From: Sophora flavescens
Taxonomy: Eukaryota; Streptophyta; Magnoliopsida; Fabales; Fabaceae
Direction: 5' to 3'
Length of the DNA stretch: 64,000 bases
Assembly (NCBI GenBank): GCA_030762895.1
Contig: CM061067.1
Coordinates: 105,867,888-105,931,887 of the forward strand
Part shown: positions 10,373 to 22,864 of the stretch, one piece after another
Layout of the letters: each line of letters begins with the position of its first letter
How positions within the stretch are numbered: the first letter of the stretch is position 1
The notes under the pieces: generated by a model
Database searches by the model: none
Told to the model about the DNA's origin: nothing
What the model saw: only the letters and a program-made list of their open reading frames with translations
Made by a program: the position numbers and the translations under genes

Positions 10373-13300
10373 CCCGTTCCAGTTAGGAAATAGCGGCACA
10401 TATATTCAATCTGGACATATAGTCCTATCAATTTGGACACAAAGTCCTATAAAAGATACATTGATCCACTCCGGACCTCAATGATCATCACCACCTGACA
10501 CGTCTGTCATATACATTGATCCACTCTGGATTCAATGCCATTTACATGACACATTGGCCATTAAATGCATGAGAAAAACTTTTATTCTCGTTTGTTTTCT
10601 TTGTCGTAATAATCTTTCCTCGTTGAAGCACAAAGCTTAACGACCATGCTTAATTCTTTTAATTAAGACTTTTCACTTAAAACAAATACAGGACACACAG
10701 TCCAAATCTTTTAATCTCAACATAGGACATACAGTCCGAATGCTCAATCACGATGCCCTTAAACCGATGCACCAGTTTTAGGCTCGTGGATATGGAACTC
10801 ACAATGTCCATATCAACTTAGGACACACACAGTCCAAAAAACAAAACTTGAAGGACACTCCGTCCCATGACACAGATCCTTGATCTACGTGTCCATACAA
10901 CACTAGAATCCCGACGTCTCGGTTCTAGGCTCATTTATCTGCTTATAAAACATTTTGCTCAATGTAAAACAAAACCAAGCTTTGAAAACTCATCCAAGTT
11001 TAACGGAATACTTTCACTGAATAAAAACATTGTTACATAAATTCTTTTCTGTTAAAACGTTAATAAATTTCAAAAATCATTTATAATTTCCTTTGATTTC
11101 TAATTATTTCACTTTAAGAAATAATTTCCAATAAAGGTCAACAAAACAAAAATTTTAATAAATAAAAAGATTAAATAAATAAATTACGAAAATTTAAATA
11201 ATTAAATATTTAATATTAAATAATATTAATTAAATAATATTAATTGAATAATATTAAATAACTAATATCACTTCTTTGTCAGAAGTAATTGTTCTGACTG
11301 CTGTAAATATTATTTTTGGAACTTAATCACTTTAAATAACATTTTATAATAAAATTGAATTTATTATATAAAAATTAGAGCCTGTGAAAAATTTAATTTA
11401 TTATATAAAAATTAGAGCCTGTGAAAAATTTCACAGTTTCGCCCTTACTATTGCTTATTTACACTGTTTTCACAAAATATTATTAAAATAATTAAAAAAA
11501 TTTCTTTTTCTCAAAATCTCCCAGATTAATCCCTCAGATTAATTGTCCAAGCTTATTATGTTTTTAACCCTTAATTAAATTTTTTAACACTGACCAATGT
11601 CAGGTTACTCAGTCCAACACTCAACAGCAGATAAATTCCAATCACTAAATGACATGGCATATATCAATTTATGACATGCATCACAATTATAATATAAACA
11701 AATAATCATAATCAAGTAAGTTCACACATCACTTCAATTCAATTACTCAGATAAACATCACATCAATCTAGCAATTAATAGTAAATAGTATAATAAAATA
11801 AACTATTGCATATATAAAATTAATACATGACTCCACAAATAAGCATGAGATTATCTCAACTCCTCAGGCATACCCCCCTTACCTCTTGAAGACCACACTA
11901 TATTTCCAGTTAATTTTCTGATCCTGATCTGATTTTTTCTCCGTCAGCTTGACTCAACTAACTCAGTTATTTCCTTCAAATGAATTATAGCCAAAATAAA
12001 TCAAATCAAACAACAATACACTTAGTTTATGAAGGTTAGGGTTCGGCTTAAACCCATTATCTAGGTTAGGAAAAATTAAAATTTGATTAACTTAAGGATT
12101 AATGATCCATAAGTTAATTAAGCATGATTAATCACTTTAACCATGATTATGAACTAAGACATGAACTAAACTCATCTATTTCTAAGAACTAGGGTTCGGA
12201 TTTCCTCAAGATCCATAGGCTAGAAGTTTTAAAATTTCATCAACTTTTGGTATTTAATCAATATACAAAACTTAGGGTTTGATTCAAGTGTTACAAACAA
12301 CTTTTGAATCACAAAACCCTTGAGTACACAAATCTAGGGTTTCGGTTTTGATGAGATCAATAGGTTAAAGTTTGATTTTTTTGATCTTCTATATATTTGA
12401 ATACAAGAACTAGCAAGATACAAAAGGATTGAATCATGAATCAAGTCATGAAAATGAAACAAAACCTAAAAACTCAAAGTTAACCTAGGTTCGGCCATAA
12501 CCAGAAATCAAGGAAAGAAATTTCTCATGATCTTGTGCTTCTAGATGATGAAAATAGAGATGAATATAAGATCATAGCAATTGGTTTCATGTCAAAAGGA
12601 TTTTTCTAGAATTAGTTATGAATTTGTGAATCTAGTTTCATGAACTTTGAACAAATGAAGAACATATGAATCTTAGCCATGAATCTATCAAAAGTTGTGA
12701 AGAGAAATGATTTAAATGACAAGAGAATAAGGTATTACCTCTTTTTGATTCAAGAAAAACAAGATTTGGATGAGGTTCTTTTGAATTTTCCTATGGTGTT
12801 CTTATGGCAAATTGATGAACTTCGAAGAAGAAAGAATCATGAGAATGGAAGAATGGTATTTATATGAAGAAGACAACTAACTTAAGGAAGATGACACTAT
12901 TGAAGCCGTGAGGGTTGGGCAAGGTTTGGTCAACTTGTCCAATGACATTTGTTTGAAATTGTCATAAAAAGACAAGGGCAATTTGGTCATTTCATAGGAA
13001 AATTTAATTTTGCCATAAATGTGCCATTATGGCCATTTATGATACGGATAAACTCGTCATAAATGCTCGTCAAGTCGGTCAATCCAACATCTCTGCTACG
13101 TTGCCGACTTCCCGATTCATCTGGCTCAAGCTCTTCCTAGAGACATCTCAACGTATATGCCCGCAACAAATATAATATTTTATTTTTTTACCAAAATTTT
13201 CAAAACTTCCAGTATCGTAGTAAATACGATAAAAACATTTTTCATCTCGTTCACGACTCAAAATTAGGTCTTCTGAGCAGTAAACTTTTACTGTCAGTGA

Positions 13301-13847
13301 AAACACAGACCGAGTTCCGTCTGAATTTTCAACCCAAAATTGCATCGTAACCATAAGATATAAAACATGACAGGAAAATAACAGTATTTTACCCAAAACA
13401 ATTTTCTAAGTCTCGGATAAAAATATATTTTTATATATTAATTACCGACACTAGAAAGCAGTGAAAATCGGGGTGTTACAGTTGTGACTGAAGGTTTGAT
13501 CTTGGTAATGCTGAAATGTACTCTTGGTTATCAAGGTAGCACGAAATGGAGGCTCACTGCTCTGAGCATTGCAGCTCGAAAACTGTTGTTCCTCCTTTGA
13601 GTACAATCCAGTTTTTTCCAGCCATAAAGTTGTCATCGTACAGATAGTGTTGCAATTTTCAACGTACTAATCTGTTTTTTGTATTTCTTTGATGGTACTA
13701 TGTTTCTTTTACAATAAGGTAAAACATTAAAGCAGATGAAACAAAAGTGAAGAACAAATATTCTATTGAAATAAATTCAATCATTTGAAATAAATTTGAG
13801 AGAACTGTGTTGCATTTATTTACAAATGAGATAGAGCTCGTCTACTC

Positions 13848-14290
13848 AAAAAATCCGTCTACTCAGATGTTTGTGAGACTAGGTTTGTTCGTTCTTTCAT
13901 AAGGCTCGTCTGATGACGTGACATATGGAGCTGTCTATCAAGTCTTTGGACTTGCTATTCCTCAGTGAGTTATCATAATCTCCTTCTGGTGACGTGGCAC
14001 TTAGAGCTCGTCTACTTGATTATTTTATTTTTCCATTTATCTAATTCTACCAAGTATTCCCGTCTGCTGACGTGGCAAGCTAGACACGTCTACTTAGAAA
14101 ATTTAAGGCTCGTCTACTCAATCAATGAACTCGTCTACTGATGTGGCAAGCTAAAACTAGTCTATTTGATTTTAAACTTAAAATCCGTCTAGTAAACATT
14201 TAGTGCATCGTCTACTTAAAGAAACCAGTCTACTCAATTAAATAAATAAATAAGTTTACCAAAACAATGAGTAGCCCGTCTACACGGGTG
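13848..14290. repeat. CGTCTACT / TGACGTGGC motif cluster in the SIRE LTR
   Basis: The short motif CGTCTACT (with variants) occurs more than ten times, mixed with four TGACGTG(A/G)C-like motifs that carry an ACGT core typical of plant bZIP sites. In element orientation this is the first part of the LTR, far upstream of the TATA box. That position fits an enhancer, but this is inference. The same cluster is at about 31746-32180 in the other LTR. Confidence 0.6.
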
Positions 14291-14733
14291 GACGTGCATT
14301 TCTCTTTATGAGTCCATGCAGATACATATGAAAACTTATTCTAAGTTTCCATCTCTTATAACTTTAAGTGTTCCTGCATAACTAAATAAACTTGTTAGAT
14401 ATCAACTAACATTTTGCAAATCAAATTTAATTCTTTTGTTAACATCAAAACTTAGAGATTAATTAAATCCAAATCACTTTGGTTCCAGCAATCTCCCCAT
14501 TTTTGATGATGACAAAAACTAATTAAATTTGAGTAGCAAAGTCTAAGAGAGCGTACAAAGCTCCCCCTAAGACAAAGCATTCAAACATTTTATATTAGGT
14601 CAGGATTGTATCAGAGCAATTACTTATCATATCAAACATAGTGAAAAACATGTAGACTTAGAATATATCATAGTAATAAAATAATTCATTGTAAACAATT
14701 ATCAGAGCAATTAAATAAGCAGACATAGAATAT

Positions 14734-16313
14734 TTAAATCATAAGCAGAGACATGCATGTGCAGACAGATATATGATTTTCAAATTGTATATCAAACACA
14801 CCTTTTTGCACATAATCCCTAATGAAATGATGTTTGATTTCTATATGCTTAGCTCTAGAATGCAGTATTGGATTCTTGGATAAATTAATTGCAGCAGTAT
14901 TGTCACACATGAGTGGAATACTACTTACAAACACATTGTAGTCCTCCAATTGATGTTTGATCCAAAGAAGTTGTGAGCAGTAGCTAGTAGCTGAAATATA
15001 CTCAGCTTCAGCAGTTGATAAAGCAATGATACTTTGTCTTTTGCTTGACCATGAGATAAGATTAGCTCTAATGAAGTGACATCCTCAACTGGTACTTTTT
15101 CTTTCAATTCTATCTCCAGCATAGTCAGCATCAAAGAATCCAACTAATCTGTAATCTTTATATTTCTTAAAACACAAACCCAGATTAGTAGTAAATTTCA
15201 AATATCTAAATATACTCTTAACTGCAAACAAGTGAGATTCTCTAGGATCAGATTGAAAACGAGAACACAAACATACACTGAACATAATGTCAGGTCTGGA
15301 TGCGGTAAGATATTAAAGAGATCATATCATACCTCTAAATACCTTTTGGTATACCTTTTTCTCTTTATCATCTTTGTTAGGTGTGGATGTGGGGTGCATA
15401 GGGGTATTCATTGGTTTGCAATCATCTATGTTGAACTTCTTCAGGAGTTCCTTTGTATACTTGGTTTGGTGGATGAGCACCTCGTCCATAGATTGTTTTA
15501 CTTGAAGTCCAAGGAAGAATTTGAGTTCTCCAATCATGCTCATTTCAAACTCTTTCTGCATTAACTTGGAGAATTGTTTGCATAGAGACTCATTAGTAGC
15601 ACCAAATATAATATCATAAACACATATTTGTACAATTATGAAATTAGACTTACTGGACTTCCTAAATAAGGTTGTGTCAACCTTTCCTCTATTGAATCCA
15701 TTTTCCATAAGAAAGGAACTTAGTCTATCATACCAAGCTCTAGGAGCTTGTTTAATGCCGTACAAAACTTTCTTAAGCTTATATACATGTTCAGGATGGG
15801 TTTCACTCTCAAAACCCGGAGGTTGCATAACATAAACTTCTTCATTAATAAAGCCATTTAGAAAAGCACTTTTAACATCCATTTGAAAAAGCATAATACT
15901 ATGATGTGCAACAAATGAAAGTAGAATTCTAATTGCTTCTAATCTAGCAACAGGTACGAAGGTTTCAATGTAATCTATACCTTCTTCTCGAGAGAAACCT
16001 TGAGCAACAAGTCTTGCCTTGTTTCTCACCACCTTACCATTTTCATCAAGTTTGTTTCTGTAAACCCACTTTGTTCCAATCACTTATTTATCTTTAGGCA
16101 GGGGAATCGGATTCCAAACTTCACTTCTGTCAAACTGATTCAGTTCTTCTTGCATAGCCATAATCCAGCCATCGTCTAGCAGAGCCTTGTCTACTATCTT
16201 TGGTTCCAACTCAGAGACTAGTGCAGAGTCTTCTTGCTCTTTGAAGGTTGATCTGGTTCTTAGCCTATCATTGGGGTTTCCAATGATTTGATCTTGTAGA
16301 TGATAGTTCCTGA
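14734..16313 (-). pseudogene. SIRE pol, reverse transcriptase and RNase H part
   Basis: Reading on the minus strand from 16313, the frame passes GNPNDR and W(N)PIPLP into the reverse transcriptase (15322-16083), with KARLVAQGFSREEGIDY, MDVKSAFLNG and PPGFE, all typical of Ty1/copia. The catalytic YVDD box reads CVYD, so one of the two essential aspartates is tyrosine. RNase H follows in three frames (about 15285-14734) with DADYAGD, CDNTAAINLSKNPI and HSRAKHIEIKHHFIRD. Several frameshifts and a stop between 16083 and 16090 break it. The upstream half of the same gene continues at 22865, beyond the Athila-2 insertion. Confidence 0.92.
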
Positions 16314-16318
16314 AGTAC

Positions 16319-17338
16319 TGTTAGACGAATCTGGGCAAGTATACCCAGTCGTGCAAGTAATACAGTGGTAAGACCGTTTAATCGTTCCCACGAGGACTGC
16401 AACAAGTACTAGCACGTACCACTTCACTTACTATCTAATCGGATTCTTGGATTGAAGAGAGTTCTAAACTAATTATCAAGCCCATAAAAGTAAAAAATAA
16501 ACAAAGCAAGAAACACAAACTCTTTTTGTACTTTTCTCAAATACTTGGAAGGCAATAAAAGATGGGGTCAAATATGATAAAAGGAGCTGGGGTTAGGTTC
16601 ACTAAACTTCATCCTCATGCAATTGAACACTCACAAACAATTTCTACTTCAGTTATGATAATCAATCCACTAAACTACTCAAGCCCCGATCTCTCGGATG
16701 ACAAGAGCCTAATTCCACTAATAGACCCTAATCTCTTAGGTGGCCTAGATTAATGAAATTGCATTAGGATTAAGGATTACGCGATTACTAGTAAACCAAA
16801 CTCCATCTCTAGATGTAAGGATTACTAGGTGATTAATTTCAGTTCTGGTTATGATACGAACGTCTCCATTACATACCAAAACACTAATCAAGTCATGGGG
16901 GTGCTAGCCACAACAAGCATTAAGCACAGAAAATTAACCACTCAATAACAAAGTAGAAACTATATTGCAAGATTAAATCAAATACATAAGAATTCAGACA
17001 TAGTTACCCTAACCCCAACAATGGAGGTTTAGCTACTCATAACAATATCCACAACAAGAGAAAAATGGATGAAGGAGAGAAGGGAGTCCATGGGAGCAAT
17101 CCTCCACCACTCTGCCTCTGGTTCCCAGAGCCTTTTTGCTTTCCAAACTCGTAACCTTTTCCAATCCTCTTGGCTCTAAATTAACCAGATTTTTCAATGA
17201 TTCCTGCAAAACAACACACAAAACCACCTTCACCAATTCCAAGGAAAAATCTAATAAAACTCAACTAAAGAATGCCTAATCTATATGAAAAATGCATGCA
17301 AATATGTACAACAAACATCATGTAAAATCACACTATCA
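16319..17338 (-). repeat. 3' LTR of Athila-2
   Basis: It starts TGTTAGACGAATCTGG and ends CACACTATCA, with target duplication AGTAC just before. The polypurine tract follows at 17339-17352 (AATCACCCCAAGCT on plus, AGCTTGGGGTGATT on minus). The spurious frames at 16562 and 17033 recur in the other LTR and are not genes. Confidence 0.93.
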
Positions 17339-17352
17339 AATCACCCCAAGCT

Positions 17353-18999
17353 TATTCAATTGCTTGTCCTCAAGCAATCACTAAGGCCAGTAGAATAAAC
17401 AGAACATGGATAGTGAATTAAGAACCCGAGTAAATAATCCAAGTAATAGGCAATTCAAACAATTCAGCAAGAGACAATCAATTCAAGTCCAATTAGAGGC
17501 TTAGGTTCCTTAGACTCATGTTCTCACTGATTTGGGCACTCTTTCTCACCTGAAGCTCACCCCAAGCTTGTTCATTTGCTTGGCTCTCTTCCTCACCACT
17601 CAAGTGTTTAGGGGATAAGACATTTCACTCAATTTTCCTCAAGGAATGAATCCTACCATAGGCTTGACTATCAACCAAATCTCTACTTTATTAATGAAAA
17701 CAAATTAGAATCAAGAGGTCTTTTCTTTGGTTGTAACATGGCCATGGGATTTAATCGTTAGGTGGGGATAACAAGAAAAGGACATTTCAAAAGGCTACAT
17801 AAACATCAAGCATTGCAAACATGACCTTCTAAAATACCTTCTTGGGTTTTAGATTTATTTTTCCACCTTTCTTTTCTTTCTTTTTCTTTTTATTTCTCAC
17901 TTTTCTTTTTGTCATCCCCTTCTCTATTTATTTTCCTTTTTTTTTCTTTTTTTTTTTTTTTGGAGAAGGGGAGATTTTTTTCAAATCAAGAGAATTATTT
18001 TTTTTTCTGATTCTTTTCCCAAACTTTTTCAACTACCTTTTTACCCTTTTGTAATACTTTAGAAGGTCCCTATCAAACATATTTATCAAGACATTTCAGG
18101 GTACCAAGAAAAGCATTTTATTCTTTTGTAGGCTCAAAATTGGGCAACTACGGGGTAGCATTTACACATTCAAAACTCAGAAGGCCAGAAAAATACCTAT
18201 TGCCTCAATCATTTTCAAAAATGTTTTCAAAATTTTTTAAGCTTCAAAATGGTTTCAAGTCAAGTTCTAGAGAAAACAAACCAAGAGGAATAACACTCTA
18301 ACACAAAGAATGGGGTAAAATTAGTGAGTACCCCTTTGGCTCAAAATCTCACATTTTAGTTCAGACTCCAATGAAAAACACAAATCCTCAGAACCATATG
18401 CTAATTATCAACTATCCAAGATTATCTCAAACATTTTCATTTGCAGCCATATCACAAGAATAACAAATTCGGTTCAACAATTCACTATCACAAATTATGG
18501 GGCACTTAGTTCTCACAATTGGATGCAAAATTCTAAACAAGGGTAATCTAATTGTGTGATCATGCAAACTATCATGCAAAACTATATGAATGCAACATGC
18601 AAAATGCAAATGCAAAACACCCTCACCCCAAGCTTAAGAATTTACATTGTCCCCAATGTAAACAATCAAGATGGAAAGAGGAGAAACATAAAATAAAACA
18701 AAAAAATTGGAACGGCTTACCGAGGTGGTAGCGGGTGTTGGCTTTGTTGTCTCTCTGCCCCTTTTTCTCTGCTCCTTGTCTTCTTGCTCTCCCTTCCTTC
18801 CTTCCTACCCTACAAACACTTGGCAATTGACAATTTATTATTTTCCTCTTGAGCTTCTCAAATTATTCAAGAGGTTAAAGCAAAAACAAAACTATTAAGA
18901 AAATGAAACAACTAAAGAGAAGAGTTAAGAAACTTGGGTTGCCTCCCAAGAAGCGCTTCTTTAACGTCACTAGCTTGACGTGTAGACAACTTCTTTCAA
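17353..18999 (-). other. 3' non-coding region of Athila-2
   Basis: No gene is visible. It includes a poly-T and T-rich stretch at 17840-18060 that gives a spurious phenylalanine-rich frame. It also holds long segments shared with 155-1335 on the plus strand, including the block around 18715-18745. Near 18920-18960 a short coding relic reads LKKRFLGGNPS, the likely end of pol. Confidence 0.75.
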
Positions 19000-21663
19000 T
19001 TAACCGGGGTCTGCTGGACATAGAATTGCAAGAGCACTTTTCTTCCATGAAACTCCTGTAAAGAGCTGATTTTGCTTTGAAGGCCAACAATTGTGCTTCT
19101 GCTTTGCCTTTTTCGCCCTGGACCTCTTGGCATTTTTCTTACTCCTTCCCGGCAGAGATTCTGTTTTCACAAGATGAGCAGAGCCAACTTCCTCACCAAC
19201 TGATACATCATTTGTCTTGCATAGCTTCAGATTTGCTTTCATGTTGGGCTTTTCCTTCTTCTCTGGACTAGAGGGATGGTGCTGATGTGCAATGACTTCC
19301 TTATCTACTGTATCCACCATGTCCATACGGAAACACTCCTCTTCATTGCTCTTGCGATGCATAGCTTCCAACACATTGAAAGTGACTTCTTCTTCTTGCA
19401 CTCTGAATTTCAACTGGCCTTTTTCTACATCTATCAAAGCCCGAGCCAGTTACTGAGAAAAGGTCTCCCAAGTATGAGCGGAACTTGACGATCCTCCTCC
19501 ATGTCTAAAACCACAAAGTCTGCTGGGAAGATAAACTTATCCACCTTGACTAGAACATCTTCCAAGATACCATAAGGATGCTTGATTGATCTGTCAGCTA
19601 ACTGCAATGCCATCCTGGTTGGTTTTACCTCTCCACCTCCAAGCTTGTTCAACATGGAAAGCGGCATCAAGTTGACACTAGCTCCCAAGCCACATAAGGC
19701 TTTTCTGATAGCAACATTCCCAATAGTGCAAGGGATTATAAAACTACCAGGATCTTTCAGCTTCGGAGGTAGCTTCCTTTGCAGTATCGCACCGCACTCC
19801 TCAGTTAAGGCAACAATTTCGCCTTCTTTAATCTTTCTTTTCTTCGTGAGCAGTTCCTTCATGAATTTTACATAATTGGGCATCTGCTCAAGTGCTTCAG
19901 CAAAAGGGATATTGATCTGCAACCTCTTGAAGATATCAAGGAACTTAGCAAACTGTTCATCTTTCTCCTTTGTCTTGGTCAAATGAGGGTATGGCAATTT
20001 CACATAAGAGGGAATCACTTGAGGCTTGTCCCAATCTTTCAAAAGCTGACTTTTAGTCTTCCTCAAAATTGAATTCTCATCTACTAGCTTCTCCCTCTTG
20101 TCTTGTTCTCTAACCTTTTCTTCTTCCTCAACTATAACATCTTGACTGTTTGCTTCTTTTTTCTCAGCACTCAATTCTGTTTTCCCATCAACATTCTGAT
20201 TCTTCACCAAAGGTTCACCGCCCACATTTTCAATACTTTTTCCACTCCTCAACACAATAGCATTGCAATGCTCCTTCGGATTAGGTTGAGTGTTACCAGA
20301 AAAACTGCTGCTAGTTTGCTCGGCTAGGTGCTTTGCAATTTGGCCAACTTGAACCTCCAAATTCTTTAACGAAGCATCGGTATTTTTCTGGTTCGTCATG
20401 GACAACTGCATAAACTGATTGAGTGTGTTCTCCAGATTAGAAACCCGATCTTGAAGCGGTTGTGTAGGAGGAGGCTTGCTTGTTTGCCCGGCATCTTGAT
20501 TCCAACCAAAATTTGGTTGATTCCTCCACCCTTGGTTGTTGCCTTGTCGCCCATAGTTCCCCATATAATTGGCTTCCTCATGGGAACTAGGTGGTGCCTC
20601 ACATCTTCCATTCTCGTGATCACCTCCACAAAAATCACATCTCAGTACCTGCTGGTGTGGCATGGTCGTCCCTTGAACAGTTTGGAGTTGTTGTGGAAGT
20701 TGAGCTAGTTGTTTGGTAAGAGACTCCAATTGTTGTGTCATGATCTTGTTCTGAGCCAACAATGCAGTTTGTGAATCCAACTCCAACAATCCCCTTCTTT
20801 GTGTGGGACCCCGATCATGATGCATCAAGTAATCATTAGAGGCCATTGCTTCTATCAAAGTCAGGGCTTCCTCTGCTGTCTTTGTATTCATTGAACCTCC
20901 AGCTGAGGCATCCAACATGTACCTGGTTGATGGCCTCAATCCATTCTGAGAATGTTTGCATCTGAGTAAGATCATCAAAACCATGATTTGGGCATCTTCT
21001 GAGCAATTCCTTGAACCTTTCCCAGGCGTCATGTAATGTCTCACCTTCTTGTTGAGAAAAACTCATGATGTCACCCCTTGCCTTTACAAATCTTGATGTG
21101 GGGAAGAACCTTGCCAGAAACTTTTCTTCTAAGTTGTCCCATGTAGTGAAACTCCCCCTTGGTTGTGACTGGAGCCTAGACTTGGCTCTATCTCTTAAAT
21201 AAAAAGGGAACAATCTCAGTCGAATTGCATCATCAGAGGCACCATTTATCTTCACTGTATCACACAACTCCAGGAAAGTGGAAATATGACTGTTAGGATC
21301 TTCCTTCTCCAACCCAGCAAACTGATTTTGTGAAACCATGTTGATGAGATTTGGCTTGAGTTCAAAATTGTTGGAGTTCACCGGAGGTCTCACTATACTA
21401 GTGACATGCCGGTTGAAATTTGTATTGGCATAATCACCAAGTGTCCTCCGTGGTGGTGGTGGAGTATCTTCACCATTCCCTGCCATCTTGAGTTCTTCCT
21501 GAGTAACCTGAGAGGTGGAAGTCTCTTGTTCTTCTCCTTGTTGTCTTAACAACTTCTGCTGTCTTGCTTGCTTCCTATTCTTCCTAGTTGTTCTTTCAAT
21601 TTCTGGATCGTATAGGAGTTGGTCAGCTGGAATAGTACCTCGCATACACAAACAGTCTAGCAA
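19000..21663 (-). pseudogene. Athila-type gag-protease, frameshifted
   Basis: The gag capsid region (21663 to about 20945) contains FAGLEKEDPNSHISTFLELC, FYLRDRAKSRL, TWDNLEEKFLARFFP and ETLHDAWERFKELLRRCPNHG, the retrotransposon gag core. One frameshift near 20945 moves to the frame read to 19434, with NGLRPSTR and a cysteine-histidine cluster (CDFCGGDHENGRC). A linker follows, then an aspartic protease domain. Its active site reads ALCGLGASVNLMP where the family has DLGAS, so the catalytic aspartate is glycine. LILGRPFL follows, then a second frameshift near 19437, and the frame continues as LIDVEKGQLKFRV to 19000. The protease should be inactive even without the frameshifts. Confidence 0.9.
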
Positions 21664-21817
21664 ACAAGATTGTTAGTAGTAAAGGTTAGCACACAACAGC
21701 AAACACACTAAAAAAAATGACAGCACACAGTTTATAACAGAAAAGAAAAATTTTAAAACAGAAAAATTTTGTGCTCAAATTAGTAACCAAAATGGATATG
21801 CTAATATTGAAATACAG

Positions 21818-21835
21818 TCCCCGGCAACGGCGCCA
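21818..21835 (-). other. Primer binding site, tRNA-Asp type (Athila-2)
   Basis: The minus strand reads TGGCGCCGTTGCCGGGGA, complementary to the 3' end of plant tRNA-Asp, six bases from the 5' LTR. Athila elements commonly use this primer. An identical site lies at 41914-41931. Confidence 0.93.
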
Positions 21836-21841
21836 AAAACT

Positions 21842-22859
21842 TGTTGACGGTTCTGGGCAAGTATACCCAGTCGTGCAAGTAATACGGTGGTAAGACCGTT
21901 TAATCGTTCCCACGAGGACTGCAACAAGTACTAGCACGTACCACTTCACTTACAATCTAAGCGGATTCTTGGATTGAAGAGAGTTCTAAACTAATTATCA
22001 AGCTCATAAAAGTAAAAAATAAACAAAGTAAGAAACACAAACTCTTTTTGTACTTTTCTCAAATACTTGGAAGGCAATAAAAGATGGGGTCAAATATGAT
22101 AAAAGGAGCTGGGGTTAGGTTCACTAAACTTCATCCTCATGCAATTGAACACTCACAAACAGTTTCTACTTCAGTTATGATAATCAATCCACTAAACTAC
22201 TCAAGCCCCGATCTCTCGGATGACAAGAGCCTAATTCCACTAATAGACCCTAATCTCTTAGGTGGCCTAGATTAATGAAATTGCATTAGGATTAAGGATT
22301 CGCGATTACTAGTAAACCAAACTCCATCTCTAGATGTAAGGATTACTAGGTGATTAATTTCAGTTCTGGTTATGATACGAACGTCTCCATTACATACCAA
22401 AACACTAATCAAGTCATGGGGGTGCTAGCCACAACAAGCATTAAGCACAGAAAATTAACCACTCAATAACAAAGTAGAAACTATATTGCAAGATTAAATC
22501 AAATACATAAGAATTCAGACATAGTTACCCTAACCCCAACAATGGAGGTTTAGCTACTCATAACAATATCCACAACAAGAGAAAAATGGATGAAGGAGAG
22601 AAGGGAGTCCATGGGAGCAATCCTCCACCACTCTGCCTCTGGTTCCCAGAGCCTTTTTGCTTTCCAAACTCGTAACCTTTTCCAATCCTCTTGGCTCTAA
22701 ATTAACCAGATTGTTCAATGATTCCGGCAAAACAACACACAAAACCACCTTCACCCGTTCCAAGGAAAAATCTAATAAAACTCAACTAAAGAATGCCTAA
22801 TCTATATGAAAAATGCATGCAAATATGTACAACAAACATCATGTAAAATCACACTATCA
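21842..22859 (-). repeat. 5' LTR of Athila-2
   Basis: It starts TGTTGACGGTTCTGGG and ends CACACTATCA, followed by the target duplication AGTAC. It matches the LTR at 16319 almost base for base; single changes include ACGG/ACAG near the start and TGCC/TTCC-type differences near 22710-22760. Confidence 0.93.
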
Positions 22860-22864
22860 AGTAC

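Larger units (their letters stand above)
8916..13480 (-). mobile_element. Long LTR-like non-coding element A (4565 bp)
   Basis: The termini are TGTGACACCCCC and GGGGTGTTACA, inverted complements of each other. The 5-bp target duplication GTTGT lies at 8911-8915 and 13481-13485, confirmed by the empty site in the other SIRE LTR. There is no gag or pol. The sense strand is taken as minus from a TATA box at about 12856-12863, a splice-donor-like GTAAGGGG at about 11875-11887 and an open frame at 9337-9846. A 37-bp tandem duplication lies at about 11358-11434. The rest (10490-13130) is AT-rich with no recognisable gene. It is probably a solo LTR of a Tekay-like chromovirus; a large non-autonomous element is the alternative. 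Confidence 0.75.
8236..14490 (-). repeat. 3' LTR of the SIRE element, split by element A
   Basis: LTR sequence occupies 8236-8915 and 13486-14490 (about 1685 bp in total). It starts TGAAGTTAACA and ends TTGGTTCCAGCA as read on the plus strand, and it matches the uninterrupted LTR at 30706-32381 throughout. A TATA box (TATTTATAG on plus, TATAAATA on minus) lies at about 8831-8838, only about 75 bases from the insertion of A. The bases beyond 14490 (ATCTCCCCATTTTTGATGATG) are the polypurine tract on the minus strand. Confidence 0.9.
16319..22859 (-). mobile_element. Gag-only (TR-GAG-like) Athila-type element, Athila-2 (6.5 kb)
   Basis: Two near-identical LTRs (16319-17338 and 21842-22859) flank a minus-strand element. 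It has a tRNA-Asp primer site and a polypurine tract, and the perfect target duplication AGTAC lies at 16314-16318 and 22860-22864. Removing it restores the copia reading frame (QKSWYFRNYHLQDQ). It has gag and protease but no reverse transcriptase, RNase H or integrase. After the protease the sequence goes straight to an RFLGGNPS-like segment that I take to be the end of pol. By eye the LTRs differ at about 15 of 1020 positions, so the insertion is young. It must have moved with proteins of an autonomous relative, possibly like the copy at 1-2733. Confidence 0.93.

Noticed and set aside
10038..10484. Overlapping open frames on both strands (105-140 codons)
   Set aside because: They are produced by the 51-57 bp tandem repeat at 10159-10372 and encode only its repeated translation.
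14491..14733. Possible env-like gene after SIRE pol
   Set aside because: Only about 240 bases separate RNase H from the LTR, with no open frame.
16562..16753. 63-codon frame repeated at 22084-22275
   Set aside because: It recurs because it lies in both LTRs; it runs opposite to the element and is not conserved as protein in other LTRs here.
17842..18054. Phenylalanine-rich, membrane-like frame
   Set aside because: Falls in a poly-T/C tract of the 3' non-coding region of Athila-2. The same happens at 39812-40124 and 62155-62379.
21818..21835. Possible tRNA gene part
   Set aside because: Only 18 bases match tRNA-Asp, adjacent to an LTR; this is a primer binding site. The same holds for 41914-41931 and 30690-30703.
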